DNA from: an uncultured bacterium
Lineage (GTDB): Bacteria > Vulcanimicrobiota > Xenobia > Xenobiales > Xenobiaceae
Length of the DNA stretch: 64,000 nucleotides
Reading direction: 5' to 3'
Assembly: GCA_934644775.1 (NCBI GenBank)
Contig: CAKUDB010000002.1
Coordinates: forward strand, 62,001-126,000
Part shown: positions 9,542-19,036 of the stretch, piece by piece
Position numbering within the stretch: the stretch's first letter is position 1
Layout of the letters: every line of letters begins with the position of its first letter
Program-made: the position numbers and the translations under genes
Notes under the pieces: model-generated
What the model was told of the DNA's origin: nothing
The model's input: only the letters and a program-made list of their open reading frames with translations
The model's database searches: none

Positions 9542-9579
9542 TTTTTTATAACCTATATCTAAAAGCTCAAAATGCTAAT

Positions 9580-12500
9580 CTATAATTTATTGCTGCGGAA
9601 AGATTGGGCTAGCGTAGGGCTCATAACCCAGCGCACGTCTTGCCATTGAGCCAAAACTCTGCCCTCTTCGTCTACTACAAAGACGTCGCCGCACATCTGA
9701 CTCTCACCCACTTCTTTAGGATAGAGTAAAATTTGCGCTTGGGCAGGGAATTTGTCTACATACTGACGATAGCTGCCGCCGAACATAGGCAAAGAACAAA
9801 GGCCGCGCTCAGCTCCGCTCCATAATAAACCGCTTTGTAAAGCACAATCGAGGAAAAGCGGATTGGTAATGGGCTTCTCTTGAGGATGATTGAGCAAAGC
9901 CTGGCCCCTATCTTCTACATTGGCAGCCAATCCGTCTTTATTACAAGAACGCACTTTATTTATGCCGCGCAGCTTGGGGCCGTGGAATAAATACTTATCG
10001 TAAGCTTCCGGCATAGTGTAAGGATAGTCATTCTCCTTCAGAGGCTGGCGGCTATGCTTTTTTAAGGGCTTGGCTTGGCGCTGAGAGGTTAAAACGGCTA
10101 CACCTTCCACACACTTAACTGGACTAGTGCCTGGTTTATAATGCTCGATAGCAAAAGAGACCAATAACTCCGGATCGATAGCTTCAACTTTTTGAATAAT
10201 GATGGCTATATCTGTATCTGCAATACTTTTGCCAGGTTTGTTGTATTCCTCACCTCGCGGCAATGTAACCGGTTTAAGGACTCGCAAATTGTCGCATCCT
10301 AAGAAACGGTACTCAGGGAAGTATTTATGGCAAGCTTGGGCTGCCAGTTCGACCATTAAGGCGGTAGGCATAACGGAATGGCCGCCTAAAACGTGATCTT
10401 CCAAAAGTGGATAGTGTTTCGCATTTAGGGTTCGGCTGTAAGGGTCGCTTTGAGTGCGTTGAGCCCAATTAGCAGAGAGTTCGTCGGTGTCTACCGAAGA
10501 TACGTGATTTTGAGGGTGGACGGGCTGGGGGCCCGTCAGGGCAAAAGGGCGCTCTAATTCCTTAGCTTCTTCGTCTTTATCCAGACCCAAAGACTGGGCT
10601 AAAGGACTTACTTGGGGACTATCTTTGGCATTTGAGGCTGTCTCCGCTTCGGTTTCTGACGGGGGCTCTTCGTGGGGTACATCAAAACCTGCGCCCATAA
10701 TAAGCTCGCAAGCCTGGTCGTGACCAGCTAAAATTTCTGCCGTCAAAGCTCTGGCTCCGCGCTGGCGCTCGATAACCTCTACGCCGAGTTGCTCAAACTT
10801 ACGTTTGAGACTTGCGTCGACCATGCCGCCTTCCCAAGGGCCCCAGCCCATAGCATTAAAGCGAGTCTTGGGATACAAACTGCTGGCCGCGTAGGTAAAT
10901 TTATTCATTACTTCGTTGGCCATAGCATAATCGGCTTGGCCGGGACGACCGAATCTAGCCGACACGGAAGAGAAGGTCAGCACAAATTGCAAAGGCTCAT
11001 CTTTTAGAGCCTGCATAAAATTGTATAAGCCGTTGACTTTAGTATCGAAGACTACATTAAATTGCTCGTCAGTCTTGTCGCAAATGTAACGATCGGCCAA
11101 AACTCCAGCGCCGTGAATTAAACCGACGATCGAGCCGTAGCGTTGGCCAATATCGGCTACAACTTGAGCTATTAAGCTATCGTCGCGCACATCTAAAGAT
11201 ATATATTCCACTTGCGAGCCTAAAGCTCTTATATCATTGATATTTTGAGCGATCTCTCGATTGACCAAAATGCGCCGACATTCTCCTTCAAGTTGTTTGG
11301 GAGAGAGACTCTTGCCACTTTGCTTAGATTGTTGATATAACAAAGTCTTTAAGTCTCGAGCCGTTTTGGCCGACTTAGTTTGCGACCATTCGGGGACAGG
11401 AAGGGGAGAACGCCCCACTAATACAAAGTTGAACTTACAATGCTGGGCCAGTAATTTGGCACAGTCGGCAGTTACGCCGCGAGCTCCGCCGGTGACAATA
11501 ATCGTAGAGCCTGGAGCTGGCAAGCTTACTTTAGTTAAGTCCAACTTCTCTTCGCGTAAGACTGGAATGCGCCGCCTATTATGGCGATCTATACCCACTT
11601 CGTTGCTGCCTTCTACCATAAGTTCGGCCAAGATCTGGGTAGCGATATGGCCAGGATCGTCGTCTACACAAAAATCGAAGGAGCGACTGCGCAAGTGAGG
11701 ATATTCTTGAGCTACCACTTTGGCCAGTCCGTGTAAGCCGGCCTCGATAGGGTTGCTAGCTTCGTCGAAAGTGCCGAAGTGGCCATCCATACGGGTGACA
11801 GTTAAGAAGAAATCGGGTTTCTGGCCTAATTGTTTCCAAAGCTGACACTGTTGACGTACCAACTTAAAGCAATCTTTTAAGGCCTCTTCGGCAGCGCCAC
11901 TTTTAAAGAAGAGATCGCCTGACTCGTAAAGAGGGAAACTGGGCATAATGGCTATTAAACCGGCCAACCTATCGGCCAGGCGGAGCTGTTGCTCAGTTAA
12001 AGGACGATCTTTAGCAATTAGGCAAGCTTGCAAGCCCAAACTTTGCATAGCCGAGCACAGAGCGGGAGCGATACAACCGTCGTCGGTTATAACATAAAGG
12101 CCTTGGGTATTTATTTCCACAGGCTTAGTGGGTGCAGGAGATTCTTCGTAATAGAGCTTCCTGCGCTTAAGCATTTGGCCATTAGGAGCTAAGCTACCAC
12201 TTAAATCGAGTGTCACCGCCGACTTTGGCTCAGCTTCTGGGCTTGGGGCCAAGTTGTTCTCGACAGATGGGGCTATTGCAGCGCTTTCAGTTGGGGAGAC
12301 TTCCAATTGGGTAGAGGGAGCAGCCCCAGCGCTGCTTGGGGGAGCGGCTTCGCCAGTTGAGTTTGGCTCAGTAACTGGCGCTGAAGTTAGCGCCGAATTG
12401 GCTTCATTTTTTTTTTCTTCCTCTAAAGATTGATCGTCTTGGGGAGGAGTGTCGGTTGGAGGAGTAGGCTGGTCGTCGCCACCTAAGCGTTGCAAAATGT

Positions 12501-15500
12501 CGCGCACAGTATGCAAAGAGCCTATTTCCTCGGGGCCGATAGAAGAGGCTGCGGGAATTATCTTTTGAATGGCCGCCAAGATCTCGACCCGCTTAATAGA
12601 GTCGATACCTAAGTCATTCTCTAAATCCATATCCACATTGAGCGTCTCCAGAGGATAACCGGTCATTTCAGCCACAATTTGCAGGACGGCTTTTTCTTGA
12701 TCTACAGGCGCGAGTTGCTCGGAAGCGGCCATTTTTTCTTCAGCCTGACCTTGGGGGTGGTCTGAAGCTCCCAAACGATTGACAATATCGCGCAGAGTAT
12801 GCAAAGAGCCAATCTCTTCAGGACTAATAGAGCTCGCTTGAGGCAATTGCTTTTGTACAGCCGCCAAGATCTCGACCCGCTTAATAGAATCGATCCCTAA
12901 ATCGTTCTCTAAATCCATATCCAGATTTAAAGTTTCCAGCGGGTAGCCGGTCATTTCGGCCACAATTTTAATAATGGCTTCTTCGGCTGAAGTGGCACTG
13001 GGAATGGTCGTAGGCTCAGCTTTTACCTCTACTGCGGCGCTAGCGGTAGGAGCGAGTTTGTCAAGGATCTGACGTAAGGTGCGCAGAGAACCTATCTCCT
13101 CGGGCGCAACACTATTAGCGCCAGGTAATTGCTTCTGGATCGCGGCCAAGATTTCTACTCGCTTAATAGAGTCGACGCCTAAATCGTTTTCCAAATCCAT
13201 ATCCAGATTTAAAGTTTCTGTGGGGTAGCCAGTCGTTTCGGCTACGACATCGAGCAAAACTTTTTCTGGATTGAGGTTTTGGCTTGGCGATTCGTCAGCT
13301 GTTGGGGCCAAAATAGGAGAGACTGTGGCCGTAGAAACGCTCATTTTCTCGGCAATTTGGCGCAAAGTTTGCATAGAGCCGATCTCTTCGGGAGCAATGG
13401 CGGTAGCGTCGGGAAAACGCTTTTGCAAAGCGGCCAAAATTTCTACTCGCTTAATAGAGTCGATACCCAGATCGGTTTCCAGGTTCATGTCTAAATTGAG
13501 CATGTCGGCTGGATAGCCAGTCATTTCGGCTACGACGCCCAGAATGGCTGCGGTAAGATCGCCTCTTTGAATAGCTTCCTGAGGAGCTGCCAAATTAGGT
13601 TTTGATTCGCGCTTAGGGGCGATTGCCGACTTCTCTTCAGAAATGGGCTTGGGCAAAGGCTCTGCTGTAGAAAAAGCCGCCATTGCTTGGGCTATAGGTG
13701 TAGAGGGCTCGACGCTTTCAGGCTGTACCTGACTAGCTTGGGCAGTTGCACTTGGACTAACTGGCGGCTGGGCTACAGGTATAGCGGGCAAATTAAGCTC
13801 AAAATCGGGCCTAGAGGTACCAGCGCCCTTACTTAAGCTAAGTTGAGCCAAATTTTGCTGAGAAGCGATAATGCTTTGTAAAGTTTGCTGAATTTGGACT
13901 TGGCTGTCTAAGAAACGCAAGTGGGCGCTGGCCGTTTGCTGTTGCAGAGTCTGCATAGCTTCCAAACCAGTTTGGATAGTTTGGAAGGCCCGATTCAGCA
14001 TAGAAATATCGCTTGCAGTAGGCCCAGCCGCTACCTTAGTCTTTTCGTCCTGTATAGTCTCCACTTGAGAAGCAGAACTAGACTGAGGTTGGGCGAGAGC
14101 ACTTAACGGAACTGCCGTAGGGGCTGGCTTGGTGGTAGCAAGTGGGGCAGTTGGCTTCTCAAAAGCGGGAGTGGCGGAGTTAAGCGCAGTGTCTTGAGCC
14201 GGTTCGAAGGCAATTTCGCCTAATTGCGGCGGTGCCGAAGGATTTACAGTGGGATTGTCACTGATAAACTTGAGCGGCTGATAACCTTCCACCGGTTTAA
14301 TAGGATCGCAAGAGGGAGTGGGAGCATGTTTACCTGGAGTGCGGTAGTTGGCACCGCAAATAGGCACGCTCATGCGTTTATGGCGAGGCTCTCTAACCGG
14401 CTCTTCCCACTTGTCCAGTTGGACTGGATACCCTAAAGCGGCCAACTGGGCTAAACTTTGAGCTAAGCATTGCAACTCTCCGCCGCCTTTGCGTCCGTCG
14501 GTAGCCAACATATGGTGAGCTTTGGCACCTAAGATCTTTTTTACCAAGCCGGTCAGCACAGTCTTGGGGCCCACTTCAATAAAGGTGCGGAAGCCGTCAG
14601 CATACATATTTTCGATAATATCGATAAAGCGCACGGAACTTACCAATTGTTCGCCCAGAATACGGCGCAAAGCTTCGGTATCGGCGGCATAGGTTTGGCC
14701 AGTAACGTCGGCATAGACAGGAATTTGCGGAATGCCCATTTCCGTTTCCTGGAGCGCTTGGCAAAAAGGCTCTTGGGCTGTAGCCATAAGCGAACTGTGG
14801 AAGGCTGCCGATACTTGCAAACGGCGAGCAGTGAGGCGCTTAGATCTGCATAACTCTTCAGCTTGGCTGACGGCTTCTTTAGAGCCGGAAATTACCCCTT
14901 GGGTAGGATGGTTGCGGTTAGCTAACACTAAGTCGCCGCCGACTTCTTGGACTATCTCTTCGATAGTGGCTAGAGGAGCGGAAACGGCCGCCATGGCCCC
15001 TCGACCGCCATCTCCTTTAGCCATAAGTGAGCCGCGCAAAGCCGAAAGGGTGAATAAGTCTACCTGAGAATAGACGCCGGCTTGTTGTAAAGCTACCAGT
15101 TCTCCGTAAGAGTGGCCGGCCATAGCCTGAGGCTCGACGCCGAAATGGCGCAAAATAGTCGCTATGGAAGATTCGACAGCTCCTAAACAAGGCTGCGCGG
15201 CTCTAGTATCGGTAATGGCCTGAGTATTGGCGGCCTCTTCACCTTCGACAAAACGCTTAATGGGGAAGATTAAACTAGCCGGATCTTGCTCGGGGGCTAA
15301 AGTGTTGTGAGCCGTTTCCAAAGCTTGCAAAGCCTCGGGGAAGATACTGAAGAAGTCGCGAGCCATGCCCACATATTGGCTGCCCTGACCGGGGAAGAGG
15401 AAGGCTATCTTGCCTAATTCACTTTGGGTATTGCCATAGAAAGAGCCGCTGGGAAGGGTAGCGCTAGTCTCTTTACCAGCTTCCAAAGCGTCGGCCAATT

Positions 15501-17124
15501 CGCTCAGTTTTTGGGTGTAATCGCTCGGGCCGCACACTAATAAAGCGCGTTCTGGCGCTTGGCTATCGAAGTGGCGACGAGACAAAGAGGCTTGGTAGGC
15601 ACTTCCGTAGGCGGCGCAAGCGGCGGCGCTGCGGATATTGGCAATTAAATATTCGCGCTCTTGGGAGCTAAAAGCCCAAATTTGTACGGAGCCGTCCCAG
15701 GCTGGAGCAGTGCGCTTAGGATTATATTCTTCCAACACTACATGGAAGTTGCTGCCGCCAAAACCGAAGGAAGAGACGCCGCTGCGCCGCTTTTCACCTT
15801 CTTTTACTACCCAAGGTTTAGTTTGGGTACTTAGATAAAAAGGTGTCTCTTCGATAGCCAACTTGGGGTTGGGGCGGCTAATGTGTAATGTGGGCAAGAT
15901 AACTTTGTGGAAAAGGGAAAGGCTGGCTTTGCAAAGGCTGGCAGCTCCGGCCGAAGCTTTGGTATGGCCGATTTGGGATTTAACTGTACCTAAAGCGCAA
16001 GAGTCTTCTTTTTTGACGTCTTTAAAGACTTTCTTTAAAGCATCGAACTCGACGACGTCGCCAACTTTGGTGCCAGTTCCGTGAGCTTCGATGACTCCGA
16101 CAGTTTGGGGATCTACTTGGGCTTGGGCATAAGCGCGCTCTAGAGCCAAGCTTTGACCGGCGGCACTGGGAGCATAAATGGCCCCGGAGTTGCCGTCAGA
16201 AGAGGCCCCTAAGCCTTTAATAACGGCATAAATTCTATCGCCGTCTCTTTCAGCGTCGGCCAAGCGCTTTAGTACCAAGATACCTACACCTTCACCTAAA
16301 AGGGTACCGTCGGAATCTTCCGAGAAGGGGGCAATGTGGCCAGAATCGGAAAGAGCCGGAGTCTTGCTAAAGCAAGTAAACATAAAAATATCGTTGAAAG
16401 TATCGGTACCGCCAGTTAGAACCATGTCGGCTGCGCCCGCCCTAAGCTCAGATATAGCCAAATGGACGGCGGCCAAAGAACTGGCACAAGCTGCATCTAC
16501 AGCACAGTTAGTACCATGTAAATCTAAGCGATTGGCAATACGTCCGGCTACTACGTTGCCCAATAGGCCGGGGAACGAATTTTCTTGCCAAGATACGTAA
16601 GAATCGGCAATACTGGCTACTACCTTTTCGGTGGTAGCTTTATCGATACCAGCTTCGGCTAAAGCTTTACGCCATCTAGGATGGCCCAAGCGAGCCCCTA
16701 AAGGAATGACCATCTCTAAAGCGCCAGTGACGCCCAAGATAACACTGGTAGAATCTTTGGGTACTTCTTTGCCACCTACACCATAGCCGGCGTCTTCTAA
16801 AGCAGCTTTAGCACCCACTAAACCGAGCAATTGGGAAGTATCTGTAGCTTCTAAAATGTTCGGCGGGATATTAAATTCGGTAGGATCGAAGGGGTAGGGC
16901 TCCAAGAATCCGCCAACTTTGGCATAGCACCGATCGGGACTGCTGTGATCTCCGTCGTATAAATCGTTTACCGACCAATGGGTTTCCGGAACTGGGCCGA
17001 TACAATCGGTACCGGAGCGGAGAATCCGCCAAAAACTCTGGCGGCTGTCGGCTTTAGGAAATAGACATCCCATACCGATAATGGCAATGGGAATATTTTG
17101 GTTATTATTACAAGTAGAAGACAC
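9580..17124 (-). CDS. pfaA: Pfa-type lipid synthase subunit, KS-AT-ACPx4-KR-DH, PfaA-like
   Basis: A 2514-residue multidomain synthase. Domains: ketosynthase (about 10-455, DAACASS with Cys213, EAHGTGTKVGD); malonyl-type acyltransferase (about 575-880, GHSYGE with Ser672); a Pro/Ala/Gln-rich linker; four tandem acyl carrier proteins, each with LGIDSIKRVE or LGVDSIKRVE (attachment serines 1223, 1319, 1413, 1509); ketoreductase (about 1750-2110, GGARGVTA nucleotide-binding loop near 1876 and a Tyr in QADYAMANE near 2066); and a polyketide-synthase-type dehydratase (about 2215-2500, EDHVLGGHSVMP). Tandem ACPs are the hallmark of Pfa / secondary-lipid synthases. It uses a GTG start; its AGGAGT ribosome-binding site overlaps the pfaD stop, and the intergenic gap is 11 bases, so translation is probably coupled. 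The ACPs need 4'-phosphopantetheine from an enzyme not encoded in this window. The identity of the system is firm; the product is not. Confidence 0.95.
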   Translation of the reverse strand: MSSTCNNNQNIPIAIIGMGCLFPKADSRQSFWRILRSGTDCIGPVPETHWSVNDLYDGDHSSPDRCYAKVGGFLEPYPFDPTEFNIPPNILEATDTSQLLGLVGAKAALEDAGYGVGGKEVPKDSTSVILGVTGALEMVIPLGARLGHPRWRKALAEAGIDKATTEKVVASIADSYVSWQENSFPGLLGNVVAGRIANRLDLHGTNCAVDAACASSLAAVHLAISELRAGAADMVLTGGTDTFNDIFMFTCFSKTPALSDSGHIAPFSEDSDGTLLGEGVGILVLKRLADAERDGDRIYAVIKGLGASSDGNSGAIYAPSAAGQSLALERAYAQAQVDPQTVGVIEAHGTGTKVGDVVEFDALKKVFKDVKKEDSCALGTVKSQIGHTKASAGAASLCKASLSLFHKVILPTLHISRPNPKLAIEETPFYLSTQTKPWVVKEGEKRRSGVSSFGFGGSNFHVVLEEYNPKRTAPAWDGSVQIWAFSSQEREYLIANIRSAAACAAYGSAYQASLSRRHFDSQAPERALLVCGPSDYTQKLSELADALEAGKETSATLPSGSFYGNTQSELGKIAFLFPGQGSQYVGMARDFFSIFPEALQALETAHNTLAPEQDPASLIFPIKRFVEGEEAANTQAITDTRAAQPCLGAVESSIATILRHFGVEPQAMAGHSYGELVALQQAGVYSQVDLFTLSALRGSLMAKGDGGRGAMAAVSAPLATIEEIVQEVGGDLVLANRNHPTQGVISGSKEAVSQAEELCRSKRLTARRLQVSAAFHSSLMATAQEPFCQALQETEMGIPQIPVYADVTGQTYAADTEALRRILGEQLVSSVRFIDIIENMYADGFRTFIEVGPKTVLTGLVKKILGAKAHHMLATDGRKGGGELQCLAQSLAQLAALGYPVQLDKWEEPVREPRHKRMSVPICGANYRTPGKHAPTPSCDPIKPVEGYQPLKFISDNPTVNPSAPPQLGEIAFEPAQDTALNSATPAFEKPTAPLATTKPAPTAVPLSALAQPQSSSASQVETIQDEKTKVAAGPTASDISMLNRAFQTIQTGLEAMQTLQQQTASAHLRFLDSQVQIQQTLQSIIASQQNLAQLSLSKGAGTSRPDFELNLPAIPVAQPPVSPSATAQASQVQPESVEPSTPIAQAMAAFSTAEPLPKPISEEKSAIAPKRESKPNLAAPQEAIQRGDLTAAILGVVAEMTGYPADMLNLDMNLETDLGIDSIKRVEILAALQKRFPDATAIAPEEIGSMQTLRQIAEKMSVSTATVSPILAPTADESPSQNLNPEKVLLDVVAETTGYPTETLNLDMDLENDLGVDSIKRVEILAAIQKQLPGANSVAPEEIGSLRTLRQILDKLAPTASAAVEVKAEPTTIPSATSAEEAIIKIVAEMTGYPLETLNLDMDLENDLGIDSIKRVEILAAVQKQLPQASSISPEEIGSLHTLRDIVNRLGASDHPQGQAEEKMAASEQLAPVDQEKAVLQIVAEMTGYPLETLNVDMDLENDLGIDSIKRVEILAAIQKIIPAASSIGPEEIGSLHTVRDILQRLGGDDQPTPPTDTPPQDDQSLEEEKKNEANSALTSAPVTEPNSTGEAAPPSSAGAAPSTQLEVSPTESAAIAPSVENNLAPSPEAEPKSAVTLDLSGSLAPNGQMLKRRKLYYEESPAPTKPVEINTQGLYVITDDGCIAPALCSAMQSLGLQACLIAKDRPLTEQQLRLADRLAGLIAIMPSFPLYESGDLFFKSGAAEEALKDCFKLVRQQCQLWKQLGQKPDFFLTVTRMDGHFGTFDEASNPIEAGLHGLAKVVAQEYPHLRSRSFDFCVDDDPGHIATQILAELMVEGSNEVGIDRHNRRRIPVLREEKLDLTKVSLPAPGSTIIVTGGARGVTADCAKLLAQHCKFNFVLVGRSPLPVPEWSQTKSAKTARDLKTLLYQQSKQSGKSLSPKQLEGECRRILVNREIAQNINDIRALGSQVEYISLDVRDDSLIAQVVADIGQRYGSIVGLIHGAGVLADRYICDKTDEQFNVVFDTKVNGLYNFMQALKDEPLQFVLTFSSVSARFGRPGQADYAMANEVMNKFTYAASSLYPKTRFNAMGWGPWEGGMVDASLKRKFEQLGVEVIERQRGARALTAEILAGHDQACELIMGAGFDVPHEEPPSETEAETASNAKDSPQVSPLAQSLGLDKDEEAKELERPFALTGPQPVHPQNHVSSVDTDELSANWAQRTQSDPYSRTLNAKHYPLLEDHVLGGHSVMPTALMVELAAQACHKYFPEYRFLGCDNLRVLKPVTLPRGEEYNKPGKSIADTDIAIIIQKVEAIDPELLVSFAIEHYKPGTSPVKCVEGVAVLTSQRQAKPLKKHSRQPLKENDYPYTMPEAYDKYLFHGPKLRGINKVRSCNKDGLAANVEDRGQALLNHPQEKPITNPLFLDCALQSGLLWSGAERGLCSLPMFGGSYRQYVDKFPAQAQILLYPKEVGESQMCGDVFVVDEEGRVLAQWQDVRWVMSPTLAQSFRSNKL
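12541..13560 (-). repeat. Four tandem ACP-coding repeats within pfaA
   Basis: Four copies of an acyl-carrier segment spaced about 95 residues apart, with attachment serines coded at 13456-13458, 13168-13170, 12886-12888 and 12598-12600. Copies three and four share long runs of identical protein sequence (EMTGYPLETLN, DMDLENDLGIDSIKRVEI), pointing to recent duplication or gene conversion. Copies one and two are more diverged at their edges. Confidence 0.85.
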
Positions 17125-17135
17125 TACAAAGACTC

Positions 17136-18773
17136 CTATAACAGCGAAGCTAATTCTTGGAAGGGAAGAGGTTCAAAGGCGCTCCATTGAGCGGGGATTT
17201 CCACCCCTTGATTGGCGATTAAAGCAGCGCGGGTCAGAACACAGGCTCCGGCCATGATATTTAGGGCTGCCAAATCGGCGTGGCGCTCTTTTACGTTCTC
17301 TAGAAATGTTCCTTTGCACCATTGATTAAAGCTGCCCATAGAAGGGCCGCACCAAATCTGATAATCGACTTTCCGATCTGGCAAACCGGCGTTGGCCCAA
17401 CGTGAAGCTTGGCCCAAATAAGAGCGGAATACCAGAGCCATCATATGTTTGGGATCGCTTTCTGCTTTAGCGATTTGGCGTGGATCGCGTTTAGCAAAAA
17501 AGGCTTTGGTACTTTGCCAAGCTTCGGCGAAGCTGGCCCGCAGCATAGTCTTTTCGATTTGCTCTTTGAGGGCGGCTGGCACTTCGTCGAAAGAGGCGTA
17601 GGTGCGGTAGATTTCATAAAGGCGCTTGGCTCGCACCGGGAACATAGTGCCCCACTTGAGTACCTGGACATTGACGCCCATCTCAAACATATCGGCGGCC
17701 GGGGCCATAGCCACATCGGCAGGAGAAGCTTTGGCTAGCATTTCCCTTACTATCTGGCTTGAGCCCGATTCTTGGCAAGCTTGATTGATCGAGCCAGTCA
17801 TTACATAGGCTGCTCCCATGGCAAAAGAGGCTGCAGCCGCTTGGGGGGTGGCTATCCCTCCGGCCGCGCCGACGGGCACTTGCCAGCCGAAACGCTCTTG
17901 CATACGGTCGCGCAAGTTGATAATTGACGGCAATAAACCGAAGGCTGGGCGGTTATCGGTATGGCCGCCGCTGTCGGCTTCAGCAGTTAAGGCAGAAGCT
18001 GGAGGTACAAGGTGGGCCAATTCAGCTTCTTCGGCGCTTAGAGCCCCTTGAGCAACCAAAGCGTTAATCATTTCTGGCGGCGGCGGGGAGAGCAATTGGG
18101 CGGCCACTTCTAGCCTGGAAATTTTGGCAAAGACGTGGTGTGGCGTATAGATGGTGCCGTCAGAACGCCGTTTAAGGCCGCTGTATCGGTAATGGAGGAG
18201 AGCTGGTGTAAGGCCCAAAAAGGCCGAAGCTTCCAGGCACTGGATATTCTCGGCAATAAAAAGTTCGGCGATCTTCTTTTCTAGCTGCGGATCGGAGGGG
18301 CTGTGGATCAAATTAAGACCGTAGGGAAGCTGGCCCAGCTTATTTTTGAGAGAGTGTATATGTTTAACCACTTCGTCTAAGCTGAGGCCTGCCGAGCCAA
18401 AAAAGCCCATCATTCCCGATTTAGCCATAGCCAAGACTAAATCTTCAGAGGCAATGGCATTGGCCATAGATCCGCTTAGGCAAGCATAGCGCAAAGCGTA
18501 GGTGCGGCGAAATGATTCTTGGCCCAAAGTGTCGGGTGAGAGCGGCGGGGCTATGGCTAAAAGAGGTAGACTTCCTGCCGACGGAGCGGGCCCAAATTGG
18601 CAAGAGCCATTTCCGCATAGAGTAAAAGGGAGAGTTTTTCCCTGCCATACTGAAGGGGAAGATACGGCGAAGACGGGATTTTTTAAATTGCGCAAGACGG
18701 CAATGGGGTCTTGAGAGGCGGCATTGGGGCCGGGAGTCCAGCTGCCCACAGCTTTTATGCAGGAATTTGCCAT
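17136..18773 (-). CDS. pfaD: PfaD-type FMN enoyl reductase
   Basis: A 545-residue trans-acting enoyl reductase of the PfaD / 2-nitropropane-dioxygenase-like TIM-barrel family. It would reduce selected trans-2-enoyl-ACP intermediates made by the two synthase subunits, so it decides which double bonds persist. Visible family motifs are ADSGGHTDNRP (FMN/active-site loop), GAAGGIATPQAAAASF and GAAYVMTGSINQA (phosphate-binding region), followed by the PfaD-specific C-terminal region with VFRSYLGQASRWANAG and IWCGPSMGSFNQW. The length matches PfaD. It is first in the minus-strand operon. The ATG at 18773 is preceded by AAAAGGA about 15 bases upstream, a loose ribosome-binding site. Upstream lie a TATAAT at 18801-18806 and a terminator-like hairpin. 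Confidence 0.95.
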   Translation of the reverse strand: MANSCIKAVGSWTPGPNAASQDPIAVLRNLKNPVFAVSSPSVWQGKTLPFTLCGNGSCQFGPAPSAGSLPLLAIAPPLSPDTLGQESFRRTYALRYACLSGSMANAIASEDLVLAMAKSGMMGFFGSAGLSLDEVVKHIHSLKNKLGQLPYGLNLIHSPSDPQLEKKIAELFIAENIQCLEASAFLGLTPALLHYRYSGLKRRSDGTIYTPHHVFAKISRLEVAAQLLSPPPPEMINALVAQGALSAEEAELAHLVPPASALTAEADSGGHTDNRPAFGLLPSIINLRDRMQERFGWQVPVGAAGGIATPQAAAASFAMGAAYVMTGSINQACQESGSSQIVREMLAKASPADVAMAPAADMFEMGVNVQVLKWGTMFPVRAKRLYEIYRTYASFDEVPAALKEQIEKTMLRASFAEAWQSTKAFFAKRDPRQIAKAESDPKHMMALVFRSYLGQASRWANAGLPDRKVDYQIWCGPSMGSFNQWCKGTFLENVKERHADLAALNIMAGACVLTRAALIANQGVEIPAQWSAFEPLPFQELASLL

Positions 18774-18800
18774 ATTGATATAGTTTGTATCCTTTTAGCC

Positions 18801-18860
18801 ATTATAGAAAACGGCCAGTTTTTACCTAAAAAAGAGAAGGAGAACAGCTAAGCCGTTCTC
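18801..18860 (-). promoter_or_regulatory. pfa operon leader: TATAAT box and terminator-like hairpin
   Basis: On the minus strand GAGAACGGC (18860-18852), loop TTA, and GCTGTTCTC (18848-18840) form a tight 9-pair stem with one G-U pair, followed by CTTCTCTTTTTTAG, a good intrinsic-terminator layout. No convincing minus-strand gene lies upstream for it to terminate. A TATAAT lies at 18806-18801, 28 bases before the pfaD ATG, with only a poor -35 (TTAGGT). Either the hairpin insulates the operon from upstream transcripts, or it attenuates a longer leader. The rest of the 260-base gap shows nothing else. Confidence 0.5.
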
Positions 18861-19036
18861 TACCACAGTACCCCGCCTTATCAGATTCAGAAGCCGACAA
18901 TTAAGGAGACTCTCCAGTAATTTACTTAAGTTTGGCTTAGGTGTCAAATTTTTGTCTATATACGGTTCGTTCCATTCTATCGGCTTTTTTAGGAGACAGC
19001 GAGGGGCAGCTTTAGGGTATAGAGCAGGAATCATCC

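Noticed and set aside
18822..19034. Open frame of 70 codons on the minus strand between pfaD and the 290-residue protein gene
   Set aside because: It has no clear ribosome-binding site, a composition unlike real proteins here, and spans the hairpin in the pfa leader.
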